Below, one piece after another: positions 20,130 to 31,565 of a DNA stretch of 31,945 nt (positions within the stretch are counted from its first letter, which is position 1; the number at the start of each line of letters is the position of its first letter). The notes under the pieces are model-generated. The model was not told the origin of the DNA. It worked only from the letters and a program-made list of their open reading frames with translations, and did no database searches. The translations under genes and the position numbers were made by a program. The DNA lies in NCBI GenBank assembly GCA_026260175.1, contig JAKCWW010005406.1, positions 4,307 to 36,251 on the forward strand. Direction: 5' to 3'. This stretch comes from Reticulitermes lucifugus. Its lineage: Eukaryota; Arthropoda; Insecta; Blattodea; Rhinotermitidae.

Positions 20130-20871
20130 CTTCCGGAATTCAGTCGCCGCGAAAGCTTCAGAGTTTACTTTGTGTCAGTCACTTGCTGGACTCTCATTGT
20201 TGTGACGTTTGTACGTACATAAATACAGCACACATGAACATGATCAGTGCTGGAGAGATATCGTCATGTGTTGTTACCAGTGATTTAACACTCCCAGCCC
20301 ATGATAACAGCATCGTAATATAATAATCCATAAAAAATTAAATGGTTAAGAACTTTAAGGATGCTAATTTTCTGTGCATTTTTTTATTTTGTTTCGTCCT
20401 CATTCCATCGCGCAAACCACTCCCAGCAAATTATTCACTGCAAATACAAGTATGGAGCCCAGGAACTCTAAAACACAGCGTGTTCAAGATGATAAGGGTA
20501 AAATATATCACAATTTCCATGAAATAATAAGAATCTATGGGATTTAAATGTATCAGATTAGACATAAATATCTGTTCAAGATAAGAAATGTTATTATCTT
20601 GAACGAGATCCGAAATAACCGCTTTTTTAACAACATGTTCAATTAACAGCACGAACTCTGCTGTATATGTAGTCCATCTGCTTGTGGGCAGTACGTTCCT
20701 CAATCAGTTCCAGAGGTGAGAATGTAAGCAGCAGCACTGGAATTTCTTGAAGGCATTTAAAGATGTAGCCTGATATCTCCATCATCCAGACAAGAGTTTT
20801 CTAGTACAAAACAGAGGGCGAGCTTAGTACCTGAGTTCCCCCCCTCCCTCCTTCCTCACCCGTATTTTACG
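20130..20871. other. unassigned DNA
   Basis: A 90-codon minus frame at 20431-20703 has no known domain. A C-rich run lies at 20838-20856. Nothing else is recognised. Confidence 0.45.
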
Positions 20872-20891
20872 TGTTCAGTTGCAACTGAACA
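20872..20891. repeat. perfect 20-bp palindrome
   Basis: TGTTCAGTTGCAACTGAACA is its own reverse complement with no spacer. Its function is unknown. A perfect palindrome this long is notable but can occur by chance or as a dimeric protein-binding site. Confidence 0.8.
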
Positions 20892-21139
20892 GCAGCAGTT
20901 CCATGTTACACGAAGCGATGGGTTAACAATCATCATCGCAAAACAGGGTCAAGTAGCTACATTAAATTAGGCCACGATCACTTCCTTCCACATCTCAAAA
21001 TCCCTTTTCACTAATCATCCTGATATTCGACGCTACATACTCGCTTCCGGCGAGCATTATTCAGTTAGTTAATTAATAATTAATTAATTAAGGCACAAGT
21101 ATATTATTATTTTAACATTTTAATCACAGTGCAAAGTGC

Positions 21140-21170
<31 letters not shown>
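21140..21170. repeat. ATA trinucleotide microsatellite
   Basis: About ten uninterrupted ATA units, followed by GTATTATTGTTATT, which is roughly its inverted counterpart. AATT-rich tetranucleotide repeats lie just upstream at 21066-21090. Confidence 0.9.
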
Positions 21171-21365
21171 GTATTATTGTTATTAAAATCATGAAGTTGT
21201 ACTTCAGTTTGAAGGATTGGTATATATTTGGAAACTGTGTTCTTTGTAGTTTTGAGACTCCTCATTGAAATCATACTGATTCAATGCTGACGAAACATTT
21301 GCAGTGGGTCAGCGGCAATATTTACATCTTTTTATGTGTGTATCAATAACTTATTTAAATCTTGT

Positions 21366-21648
21366 ATAAGAATGGGAGCCGATCCCGGTGGCCGTGGGGT
21401 CTAAGGCGTAGGTCTGTAGTCTCTCTACTGCTGGGATCGCGGGTTCGAATCCCGCTAAGAGCATTGATGCTCGTTCGTCTCTTGTGTTTGCAGTGTGTTG
21501 CAGCCTCTGCAACGAGCTGATCACTCGTTCAGAGAAGTCCTACCGAGTGTGTGTGTGTGTGTCTAATTGTGTGTGATCTAGAATCCTCAACAATGAGAAG
21601 GCCTACGGCCGAGTTTGGCTGTTGCGCCACAACAAAATAGGAATGGGA
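21366..21648 (+). mobile_element. SINE family A, copy 4, full length with target-site duplication
   Basis: The element (21378-21636) starts GCCGATCCCGGTGGCCGTGG, has a perfect B box GGTTCGAATCC at 21442-21452 and the body block CTGATCACTCGTTCAGAGAA. A GT run at 21550-21562 and the end GGCTGTTGCGCCACAACAAA follow. The 12-bp word ATAAGAATGGGA (21366-21377) recurs as ATAGGAATGGGA (21637-21648), differing at one base, as expected of a target-site duplication. This is the best-preserved family A copy here and the best guide to its consensus. Confidence 0.9.
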
Positions 21649-23951
21649 TAATAGAACTCTCTTCAACTCCATCACTTCATTAATATTTTATTCACTTCTA
21701 GTTTCCAGTACTCAATTATCGTTCATATAATGTAAGCTCACTGTTTAAATTAATCTTGAAAGACCACGACATGTTTATGTAATCGCACTGCACGTGTATT
21801 AAATAACAATGCATGTACTGAATGACATCAAGTTACATTACTCTATCAATAAAATTTGCTTAAATGACCACAGCCAAATATAATTTAAACGCATAAGTAC
21901 CTTTATTCTTCAGCAACAATGCAAGACAAATACATGATGAACACGTATAATCAATTCCGTTGAGTTTCAGAAAATAACGGTAATGTTGCAATGTTTATCA
22001 GTCATCCTTACTCTATCTATAAGTCGTTAAACATCCTCAACACAAGCGCAGTTCCGAGCAAATACATCACTTTCTATTTTAAGTATCACTTCCCGCAGTC
22101 AGTATTAGTCTACCGGACATTTCTAGTCACTTTGCACAACTTCAAGAAATTCCCCACCTTTTCTACCTCAGTCACCACATTTGCCACACCACACCACTGG
22201 ACGACATTCCGATTAATCCATTCCGCGTCTTCTAGCATGTTTCTTTAAGACTGCCTTAAATATACTTTGCCCATGTAGCCTAGGTTTCCAAACGACTGAA
22301 ATTTTGTTTATATTTCTCATTTTCCATTGCGTTCTATATTCATCGCCCATCTCATTCTTATTGATTTGACAACTCTAACAATATCTATTGACCAACACTA
22401 ATCATTACGTTATTCAAGTGATAATAATAATTCCTCATAGACCTTGAAGAGGAAGGTGATACGTTCCTTCGAGACGACCGGAACCACTTATCAGCGACAT
22501 AGCGTCACATCTAAGAAGAATGGAATGTTCTATTACACTGCCGTCGAAATGTTAAAACTCTCATAATAATTTATTAAATAGTCTAAATATCTTTAAGGAC
22601 CGCTGTCAGTTGCTTCAATAGCACAGGTATACGCTTCATGTGACTGCCTCTCACCAGCAATGAACCAAAACACAGCGGCTTGCAATAATCATGAACTGGA
22701 AGGAAAAACACGACAAATACCAAATAATAATTGTTATAAATAGAGGAAAATAATGTGCAACAATGAAAGACTAAACAACAACAGCGATCGAACATTGAAG
22801 AAAGTGACTGAAGCACCAAACAAAAAATGCGAAAAAAGTTACCGTAAACTACACTGCACATACCATAGTGTAACTGCAACAATAAAATAAATGGGTGTGT
22901 AGCTATGGAGGACAGCTTAAAAGTTATACAATTGGCGTCCAAACATTTTTTTTCACCTACAATATTCAAAAGGACAGGCCTAGGTACAAAGTATATTTAC
23001 AACTGCAATGCACCTTCAATATTTTTTATTTAAATAAAAATACTGAAATTGGAAAGACTGAATGAGAGTGGGCATTAGATATATTATGTTGCCAGTAATA
23101 CTGCTTATTAGCAAATATATGGGTCTTATATTTTATTTATGTTTTAGAATTTTTGTCCTTGGCTACGTAGGAGCAAACAATGGTTGACGTACCGGTAGTG
23201 GTAGGCGTACCACAGTTTGAGAAATAATGGGCTAGATTATCCGGCCATGTATGTCCCATTTCTGGTAGTTTGATTTCCAAGCGTTCCTTTAGGTAGAACA
23301 CCTGCAGGCTTAGTCGCACTTGCCAAGTCTTCAGAGCAGTACAGCTTCAGAAGCCGGCCGTACCAGACCAATTTTTATCTTCATCATGTATTCAAAGCAC
23401 GATGGAATACAGAGGTCTTTTTTCCGGAAAAATACATGAGGAAGAAGTAGTACAAAAATGTCACAGACAATTTAAAAATCAGGTTCCCTCTGTTTCATTT
23501 CCTTCTAAATCACAAATAATCGACTGGCAAAAAAATTTCGAATAGGGTCCCTGTAATATAAGAAGAAAAGCGAAAATGTGTTCTTTCAGAAGGAAAGTGA
23601 GGTTTGAACAGAGCGCGTTCAGAATAAATCTCCACAAAAATCTTTGTTGCGAGAGTACGGTTCTGTAACTGATTTTGTGAAGCAGTGCTCGTTGGTAAAG
23701 TTGACCCATTGTTAACTTATTTTTCTATACTAACTTACTTAAGCGGTCAGGTAAATAATTAAAATAACAAATACTGCTCTGCGGATAACCCCAGACTAAT
23801 ACGTGAGGTAACGTTACGTGGCATTGAAGTTGGAATACCTTGTGTTGTCAGTGCAATATGAATAAAGGAACCCATCTCCTTTTCGGATACAAAAAATTCA
23901 GAATAATAGAGTGACAGATTATCGAAAAATTTCCATAAAGCTTAAGTGATG
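21649..23951. other. unassigned AT-rich DNA, 2.3 kb
   Basis: The longest frame (22583-22969 minus, 128 codons) is Cys/Phe/Tyr-rich because the opposite strand is A-rich. No signal or domain supports it as a gene. An 85-codon plus frame at 21991 is likewise unsupported. No repeat family is recognised. Confidence 0.45.
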
Positions 23952-24228
23952 GTGAGAATGGCCGTGCCATGGTTAGTCGCCGGCCTCTCACCGCGGAGGT
24001 CCGGGTTCGATCCTGGGTCAGTACTTGTGGGATTTGTTGTGGACAAAGTGGCACTGGGACAGGTTTTTCCACGAGTACTTCGGTTTTCCCCTGTCAGTTT
24101 CATTCCCCGGTGCTCCATTACTTGGAAAAACGACAAAAAACTAAACATCTTCATCACAGCCTCTAGCCTGCGGTGCGTCGTCTGTAGCATTTGCTGCGGG
24201 ACCCTTCACCAAAAAAAAAAGTGAGAAT
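23952..24228 (+). mobile_element. SINE family B, copy 2, full length with A tail and target-site duplication
   Basis: The element proper is 23960-24220. It starts GGCCGTGCCATGGTTAGTCG and has the B box GGTTCGATCCTGG near 24004. The body continues with GGGATTTGTTGTGGACAAAG, GGTTTTTCCACGAGTACTTC and CGGTGCTCCATTACTTGG, and ends in ten A residues (24211-24220). The 8-bp word GTGAGAAT lies at both 23952-23959 and 24221-24228, a short but exact target-site duplication. The overlapping plus- and minus-strand frames of 65-92 codons are translations of this SINE. Confidence 0.88.
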
Positions 24229-25262
24229 AAATACTGGTTCTTCTACTAAGGCTGTAAAACCACAGTACAGCCAATAGAGTTTACTGCCCGACTAACGCAT
24301 CGTTTGGGGGGACCGAATTTGTAGTCTTTTGTCGCCTATTTGTTCAACTGATCTGACGCCATTTGACGATTGTCTGTGCGGATGATTCAAAGGCAACTTT
24401 TATAAAAATAACACGTACACACACACACACACACACACAGAGCAAGACCTACAAAAAATTATCTGGTGGGCAGTATCGACAACCTATAGACAAGAATTTC
24501 ACAGTTACTAACGATATGATTACCACTTGCCAAGTATACCTCGTATCTGAGAGTTGCAGGAGGTCATCTCCAAAACCTGCTTTAAGAAGCTACGTAACAC
24601 ATTACATTAATGTACATTCTATAAGCTGGTTTGCAAATACTATGAGCGGGTTCCACTTTAAGCCGGTCACTCTGTATATTGACAAATTAGGATCGAAGAA
24701 ATTTACAACACAATAGCAATGACAACAAAGCCAATCAAAACAATGTATTCTACAACCGAACACTGAGGATGACGCTCACATAATCGTTAAAATGCGTCAG
24801 TCAAACAAATGACTGAAACAATTGGGTATAGGCAGTTCCATTACTTAATAAATTATTATACATAATACAGCCACAATGTGCAAGGAATAACGTTATTAAA
24901 GCAGGCCCGTAGCCACAGGAGGGGGGGGGGGTGCACGTCGGCGCAATGCACCCACTACAAATCTGGAGGCACCCTCTAAGAATTTGCAAAGTATCAAATA
25001 CAAACATGCTGATCAGCCCGCTAAAAACCGTGTGACACCCTACCGCACCCACATGTTGCCTCTTTTGAACCGCCATGGTTGGAAACAACTCATTTTAAAA
25101 AATGTATGTATATGCAGGATGTCTTTACAATGTTGAAGGGCGCCTTTTGTAATTAAGGTGTTGATTTTGTGGTCGTGACAAAGGCGCTCTATTAACTTAA
25201 GCAAACAAATATATATATATGTACAGTACACGTATAATAACGCATTATATACGTATATAAAC
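24229..25262. other. unassigned DNA with simple repeats
   Basis: It contains an AC microsatellite (24417-24439), a run of eleven G (24921-24931) and a TA run (25209-25220). The 117-codon frame at 24363-24716 passes through the AC repeat (giving a His-Thr run) and has no recognised domain. Confidence 0.5.
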
Positions 25263-25518
25263 GCCGATCCCAGTGGTCGCGCGTTCGAAGTTGTGGGTCT
25301 GCGGCCGCTCGCTTGCTGACATTGCAGGTTCGAATCCCGCCGGGGCATGGATATCTGTCTATTGTGAGTGTTTGTGTTAACAGGTAGAGGTCGCTGCATC
25401 GGACTGATCACTCGTCTAGAGGAGTCATACAGAGTGTAGTGTGTCCGAGTGTGATCGTGAAGGCTCGACAATGAGGAGGGCCTGGCCCACTAAGGGCTGT
25501 TGTGCAATGAAATAAAAT
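25263..25518 (+). mobile_element. SINE family A, copy 5
   Basis: It starts GCCGATCCCAGTGGTCGCGC, has a perfect B box GGTTCGAATCC at 25327-25337 and the body block CTGATCACTCGTCTAGAGGA. It ends AAGGGCTGTTGTGCAATGAA. The first part of the A box region is altered (GCGTTCGAAGTTG). The 143-codon minus-strand frame at 25040-25471, the longest in the window, is largely antisense to this SINE. No target-site duplication was found. Confidence 0.85.
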
Positions 25519-26227
25519 ATATGCTTGTACACATATGTACGTATATCCACCCGCACAGGAAGCCGCTGCACCCACTGTGATCATGGTCGGGCTAAGAACA
25601 TGTATTAAAATTGATTAACATATATTTAATACGTTTCGGTAACTTAAAGCTCCGTGCTTCTTGGACTCCCGAGGAATTTTATTGCATACGGGGAAGTAGG
25701 ATTCGATCCCCCCCTACTTCAAAATATTTGATTTAGTTAGAAGCTCAGTCAGCGTTTAGCCCTCTTCGTTTCAAATTCTACCTTAATTCACTTTCCAAAA
25801 GAGTAATTTTTAACCACCTCCATAAATTCCATCAATCACTTAGAGCTGTCTTGAATTAACTGGAGGAAACCAGAGACGAAGCCAGTGCACCTTTCGTGTT
25901 CTACTTGTGCATAGCGTGAGATGTTCGCCATACATCATCCCAGTTCTAGACAACAGCCTGCGTGTGTGCAGTTCCTCCCATGAAGGCAGTTATCTCTGTT
26001 ACTTGTACCTTGTATAACCTCTTCTAAAGTACGGTTTTTTACTGCATTTCTTTTTGCTAGAACTAATATTTTACAGATGATGTTTTCACGCTTTCTGTAT
26101 CAAATGCATGTACGTGCTAGGTACTCGGCAACGTAATAGCAATTATAAAGATTCTTCTGCTTGTAAGAAACCTCTACTTTGTCATTCATACATGGTAAAA
26201 AGAAGGTCTGTTTTAATAACACTAACG
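25519..26227. other. unassigned DNA
   Basis: No gene is recognised. There is a small hairpin, GAAGTAGG (25693-25700) with CCTACTTC (25713-25720), whose loop contains a B-box-like ATTCGATCCCC; this is probably chance. Confidence 0.5.
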
Positions 26228-26310
26228 TCAGGAGATTTGAGTTTCTCACGGCGGTGAAGATAAAGTACTGTCTTCTGGGATATGATGCAGTGTAGTCTAG
26301 TAGTGTTAGC
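26228..26310 (+). repeat. dispersed repeat with an FEFLTAV-like conceptual signature, fragment
   Basis: Conceptual translation reads RFEFLTAVKIKYCLLGYDAV. I remember the pattern F-E-V-L-T-A-V-x-M-K-x-x-V-F-W-D from many spurious insect protein predictions, where it marks a transposable repeat. A second copy lies on the minus strand at 29885-30095, and a short minus-strand piece (GGTTTCGGAGGAACCTACTG) at about 26468-26487. The element class is not known to me. Confidence 0.55.
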
Positions 26311-26409
26311 CCTGGGCTTCCTGCTCTTGTCAGGATCAAAAATAGCTACCCTAATCTCCTCACTTCTCCCGATCCCCATTTTGTTCGGTCAGTCCCAGTC
26401 CTGACCACC

Positions 26410-26435
26410 CTGTCCCTTTATCCTTAAAGGGACAG
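26410..26435. repeat. perfect 11-bp hairpin with 4-nt loop
   Basis: CTGTCCCTTTA (26410-26420), loop TCCT, TAAAGGGACAG (26425-26435). No U-run follows on either strand and no gene ends here, so a terminator reading is not supported. Confidence 0.75.
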
Positions 26436-26499
26436 ATAAAGACATCCTTTTTATGGGAGACTGCAGCAGTAGGTTCCTCCGAAACCTTCTATAAACTGC

Positions 26500-29400
26500 C
26501 ACATCCAAAAACACCGATCTTCACTAATAATAATTCTTATGATAACATAAATATTATTAGTCCCTTAAGAAGATAATATCTAATGATATAAGCCCTTATC
26601 AAATAAATTCTCTGTTACGAAACGCAAACTTTTGTCACGGTATTCAGGCAATACCGCGCCTGTTCACCACAAGCTAATGTAGTTCACAGGTGTTCATACC
26701 CGTTTGGCTCAGCGATTCCTTGTATAACTTCTATGAATTTCGGAATTAGACAAGGTAAAAAGATATTTTGGTTTAAGGAAAACCTCTGTCTCTTCACAAT
26801 AGTCAGGCGGTGTCTTCAGTTGACAGCGGCCTACTCCTTGCCAAATAATATGGGTTTCACTATACATAAGAATCTTCAAAATTCCATTCGACTATACGAC
26901 GCATTTAAAAAGAAAGGTAAAATTTGAAGATAAATTTGTCACTGTTCTTAATTAAGCACCACTTCATGAGTTAACAGTGGTGTTAGCCTAATACCCAGTG
27001 CTAAAACTACGAACTCGATCTGGATTCAATTTTCTAAACCGAGCCCCATTCCCTAGGCAAAATATTACTAACACAACCAATTACAATTTCCACAACGTTT
27101 AAGGCAAAAATATATTAAACACCGATAAAAGTTATAAGCCTCTAGGTTTTGAGAATCAAATATTAAATAAAATAATTTAAATTGCTCTTACGCCACATAA
27201 ATTCCACGATAAGCACTCAAGTGAATATGCAAACAATGTTCCTGTCTTAGAAGGCATGAAGCGTCATATGCTGATTTGATATTAAGACAGAACATATTTA
27301 CTTTACATTTGTGTTTGCATAGTGTTACCCCAGTTATCCTTGTTTTACGCTTGGCAGGTAAAGGGCTCGAGGTGTGATAGCGAAATGGCAACAGTTGAAT
27401 CTCTTGTTAAACAGCGTGAAAGTCAGGTGCAAAGTCAACATTCTGTGTCTTCAGCAAGCGTTCTGCTGCAAGATTGCAGACAATTATCACTCGGATAGAA
27501 ACAGCCTGCATACTATATAACCCTCTACAGTACAGCGGTTACTATGTGTACTACCAGTTTTAAGGTTCAAAATATGTGCATTCTGATCACACAGTGTGTA
27601 TGTATTTTTCTTAAGATTCTCAAACAATAATTATTCTCCTAAACAATATTGATGGATTGGTGTGTATAGTAGAGACTATCTATGTTTACTGTGAAGTTAT
27701 AAATAAAATTTTAAAGATTTGTAACAGGAAATTAAAGTTTCAAAGAGTCTATATTAAAGTAGATATCTTGCAAATTTAGGGAAATCATGATTAATGTCAG
27801 TCAAAGGCAATTACGTGTAACGGGGACCATTGAAATGTTTGTGCAAACCGCAGCTAGAGGTTGGATCTGTCTCATTATCTATTTAAGGTTTCTGTAGACA
27901 CTTTACTATTTAAAAAACACGATTTAGGAGATACTTAAATTTCACTCAGGTCTATATAATAAATTTAGTCTCTTGTCATTGCAATACGGCGCATCTCCAC
28001 TTCCAGATATGGAGGGCATAAGCAAACATTTACAATTAGCAGTACCGAAGAGCCTACAGAGGTAGTCATTAAGCTTGTGAACTAGATATGGGACAAAAAA
28101 AACTTCACCGTAAAATACTAAAGTGTCACTAAATGCTGGGCTCTTTTAAATAGTATAATAGGCTTTCGAATTCTTTCAGTGAGAAACGTAAATCAGAGAA
28201 CTGTACGAATGTCAGTATGTGTCCCATAACCGAGCACTCTTCCTCATCCATATGCAGTCGGTGGGAGAGGAACAAGAAACACAGTTGCAGAAACATTTAT
28301 TAAAATATTAGCTGACTTCATGAAGCAGAGTTCGTCTTGAGGAAGTAATAGTCGCCCAGTGATTCATGAAATTACCTGAATTTTATAAAACCATAAAGTC
28401 TACTTCTCCATAGGCGAAACTGTTTTGTAATAATCTCAATGTCTGAATTCACACAAAGAATATACTTAAGTTTAAACTAGCAAATCTCAGTATCCTTTTG
28501 AAAGACTGGTACCATAAAATCAGAGCATGGAAGAGTAGAAATTTTCCACTTGAAGCACTACCTTCACCTACAAAATATTCGGAAATTCGTTTCCTACTTT
28601 ACACAAAACACACCATGTCTCCATTACAAACACCAATCGGTGGACGCTCTTAAGGACAAAGTCAATTGAGTGTCCGATAATATTTGGAACATATAAACAC
28701 ACTCTGTCGGCAAAATTCAGAATCTTTCAATGTTGAAACAGATGGAAATGATGACAACGGTGAATTAAAAGGTTAATTTTAAGGATAATACGCCGGTGAT
28801 TCGCATACGCACCAAGATGAGTCACATGTTCAAATATGTTTATTATGAACATGAAAAATAAACTTCGAAAAACTGTAGACAAGTTAATGAATTCTTCACA
28901 TCAGCCTTAATACACGCAGCCATGTATGATGGACGAATCAAACGATGCGTGAAAAAAAAGCATATTTCAGTATAAAAACTCGTCAAAAACACGCGTGTTC
29001 ACGTTTTTCAGAAATGTAAAATTCTCACGTGTTTCTAGGGTTTCTAGGGTATATAATGTTGCATTTATTCTGTGATTAAAATATGTGGTACATCTAATAT
29101 TATTTCCCCATGATAAACATTTAGTACTTTTATATTATTACTTTTCTAATTATTATTATTATTATTGCTTATTACGAATAATATTACAACACATATCAAA
29201 GCCGTGTTGTTTCGTTGCTCAAAGTGGCATGTGCTTCAGAATCTCCTATCAGCTTGCCTCTCATGAACATTTCTCGAAATCCTGACCAGTATAAATTTAC
29301 TTCCAATGCTGCTATGGTTGCTACTTACCCTTCTATACCGGCCTAGCCTTCTTCTGATTTATGTCATTTCTCTGACATCCACACCTTAATTTTCACTTCT

Positions 29401-29880
29401 TTTTATCTTCGTTCTTCTTGTGATGATAATAAACCTTACTAAACTAAACCTAAGAACATACACAAAAACAGTTGTACTCCGAACTCACGCAATATCCATG
29501 TGTCTGTAATCGTTAATCTCTCTTTCTGCCATATATTTAGGCCTCTTCTTGTTTAGGACCGGATGGTAGATGATAAATTGCCAGAGGCTTGAACAACAAA
29601 ACAACCACCCTGACCCCTTTCTTCCATGTACGCCTTCGCCCTTATGTTTCTTTCCAGAATAGCGATAGATGGATCGCCCGCAAGATGTGCATGACGTCTA
29701 CACTAACTGCAAGTTGTGGATATCACACGGTTCGTGAGAACTTTATTCCACACAACCTATGTATGTGACGGTTAAGGAATATCAATTGGCATCTGTTGCA
29801 TAGACGCCCACTTCTTCCTCTCAACTAAATTATTAATTAATCCTGATAAAGCTAAAGGAAAAGTTCAAGACTGCGGTGTT
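26500..29880. other. unassigned AT-rich DNA, 3.4 kb
   Basis: No frame above 70 codons and none with a known domain. It holds a 7-bp hairpin (CGGTATT-CAGGC-AATACCG near 26638), a short tandem duplication GTTTCTAGGG/TTTCTAGGG (29031-29049) and an ATT microsatellite (29149-29166). No recognised mobile element. Confidence 0.5.
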
Positions 29881-29884
29881 CACG

Positions 29885-30095
29885 GAAGTGCAACGCTGTA
29901 GTCAGCAATTTTCGGATGTTTCGGAGAAAACTGTTGCCTTCACCTTCAGGAAAATACAGTTTCCTCGCCTCTATCCTGAAGGTGGAGGCATTAGGTTCCT
30001 CCGTAATTTTCCACCAGCCATCTGGTTTCACATCTCACAAGACAGTAACTCCATAAGACCTGCCAAGAGAACCTCAAATCTAACCAACTAACAAA
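29885..30095 (-). repeat. dispersed FEVLTAV-type repeat, with internal inverted duplication
   Basis: The minus strand reads VRFEVLLAGLMELL, then a GTGAGATGTGAAACCAGATG block and TTACGGAGGAACCTAATGCC, matching the pieces near 26228 and 26468. Its terminal segment is present twice in opposite orientations: 29922-29951 and 29974-30003 pair at 25 of 30 positions around 22 nt, with 15 of 16 in the inner part. It abuts the 3' end of the retrotransposon tail to the right. Confidence 0.6.
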
Positions 30096-30540
30096 CTTCA
30101 TGGAGTACTGCCTTCCTTGAGAAGCTAATAGTACCTCAAATATTCAAAAACTTCTTGCATTTTATGAATCCTGGATGTCCACTGCCGTGATCATAAAGAC
30201 GTCCTATTTGCCCACATCCCCAGCCAGATGAATAGTCCACTATATCGAATCCTACACATTTAATATATACTTTAATATCCTCCCATCTACGCCTAGATCT
30301 TCCAAAGAGCTCTTTCTTTCAGGCTTCCCCATCAAAATCCTATAAGCATTTATCTTCTCCCCCATACTTACCACATGCTCGCTTATTTCATTCTCCTCGA
30401 TTTGATTACCCTAATACCATCTGGCGAGGAATACAAATCATGAAGATCCTCAATATGAAATTTTCTCCATCCTCCTATTTCTACCTCCCTCTCATTCCTA
30501 AATATTTTCCTCAGCACCCTGCTCTCGGAAGAGAACCTCA
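30096..30540 (-). pseudogene. non-LTR retrotransposon carboxy-terminal region
   Basis: On the minus strand a frame reads ESRVLRKIFRNEREVEIGGW, then RKFHIEDLHDLYSSPDGIRV and IKSRRMK, ending at TAA. One frame over it continues SEHVVSMGEKINAYRILMGK and PERKSSL. This is the post-polymerase region of insect non-LTR reverse transcriptases (L-R-K-I-F, L-Y-S-S-P, I-K-S-R-R and an H-V-x-x-M-G-E box). The 3' part, GTACTATTAGCTTCTCAAGG on the minus strand, matches the tails at 19274 and 19549. The copy is 5'-truncated with frameshifts. The first third of the 115-codon plus frame at 30440-30787 is antisense to it. Confidence 0.83.
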
Positions 30541-31560
30541 AATGTCACAAAACAAACAAAATAACAAAGCAGCGAGGCGAACAGATCCTGGCCGACCAAA
30601 AAAAGGTGAAAATTTAACTGTAATAGAGTTTTGCATGAAAATTGTACTTCAGACGAGAAAGTTATCAAGGGACTTTTTTGTCTTAATGTCCATCAAGGAG
30701 CCGCGTGTTGACATCAGTAGGCGCATATTGCCAGATATTCTGGATAACTCTCCCATAAAAGAGACTCTTCGCACTCCCCAAAATTAAGAAAGTATATGTC
30801 GTACATTACCCATCTAACGAGGTTGTTTAATGTCCCTTGACGGCACAAGTCAGCCTGTATTAGAGATATGACAGCACAAATATTACAAGCAATGATATAC
30901 TCTACACACTTTAGTCAGAGCTAATTTTCTGCTTTGGTAACTGAAGGTGTCTCTGTGCTTGATTGGCACAAAGTCGGTCTAAAGGAATATTCAAATTTCG
31001 AAGATGAAATAGAATAATTTCTTCCTGTCCCTATATTTCTTCCGCAGCAATAACGACGAAAGCAACGAACGAGGGGAGGTGGGAGAGAAATCACAGGAAA
31101 CGGAAATATTTGCATAAAAATAAGTTCTCTGACAGATTCCAATCGTAGAATCCATTATTCATATTGTGAAGCGTGAAAGAAAACATCTCAAAATACTTCT
31201 CTTATTCACTGTTTCATTTTTCTTTTAGAAATAAGTATATAAGTCTGCATACTTTTTTGTTCTCTTCAATCTCCTCAACTTGTTCATTTCTTTCCTCCAC
31301 AACGACATTCCACGATCTTGCTGATTAGAGTTCTTTTTCTGGACGTTGCTGAGAAATGTTTTATAATTTAAAGCTTGATAAAACAAACTGCAGCTTAAAG
31401 CTCTTGACATACACAACACACGTTGCAACCTGTTGACATTCTGACAAATTCCAAGCACTCGATAAGGTACCGTATATAATTTGCCCCTCTACACCCCATA
31501 AAGGCAAATGGAGAAGAGGATACAATGACAGATACATATCCATGTATGACAGATTTCAAA
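30541..31560. other. unassigned DNA
   Basis: The part of the 115-codon frame beyond 30540 (FCMKIVLQTRKLSRDFFVLM and following) has no domain I recognise. Minus frames at 30921-31142 and 31225-31543 are likewise unassigned. Confidence 0.45.
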
Positions 31561-31565
31561 ATGCA

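Noticed and set aside
22583-22969. 128-codon minus-strand frame, hydrophobic and Cys-rich, perhaps a membrane protein
   Set aside because: The composition follows from an A-rich opposite strand. There is no signal peptide pattern, no regular membrane spans with charged flanks, and no recognised family.
24363-24716. 117-codon plus-strand frame
   Set aside because: It runs through an AC microsatellite that keeps the frame open, and no domain is visible.
25040-25471. 143-codon minus-strand open reading frame, the longest in the window
   Set aside because: Most of it is antisense to SINE family A copy 5; the remaining part has no domain.
25691-25720. Another SINE head (ATTCGATCCCC)
   Set aside because: A B-box-like word alone in a small hairpin, without an A box or any known SINE body.
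26410-26435. Rho-independent terminator
   Set aside because: No U-run follows, no gene lies upstream, and the DNA is eukaryotic.
29031-29049. Telomere-like repeat (TTTCTAGGG twice)
   Set aside because: Only two units, and it is not the insect TTAGG unit.
30440-30787. 115-codon plus-strand frame
   Set aside because: Its first third is antisense to a retrotransposon tail and the rest has no recognised domain.
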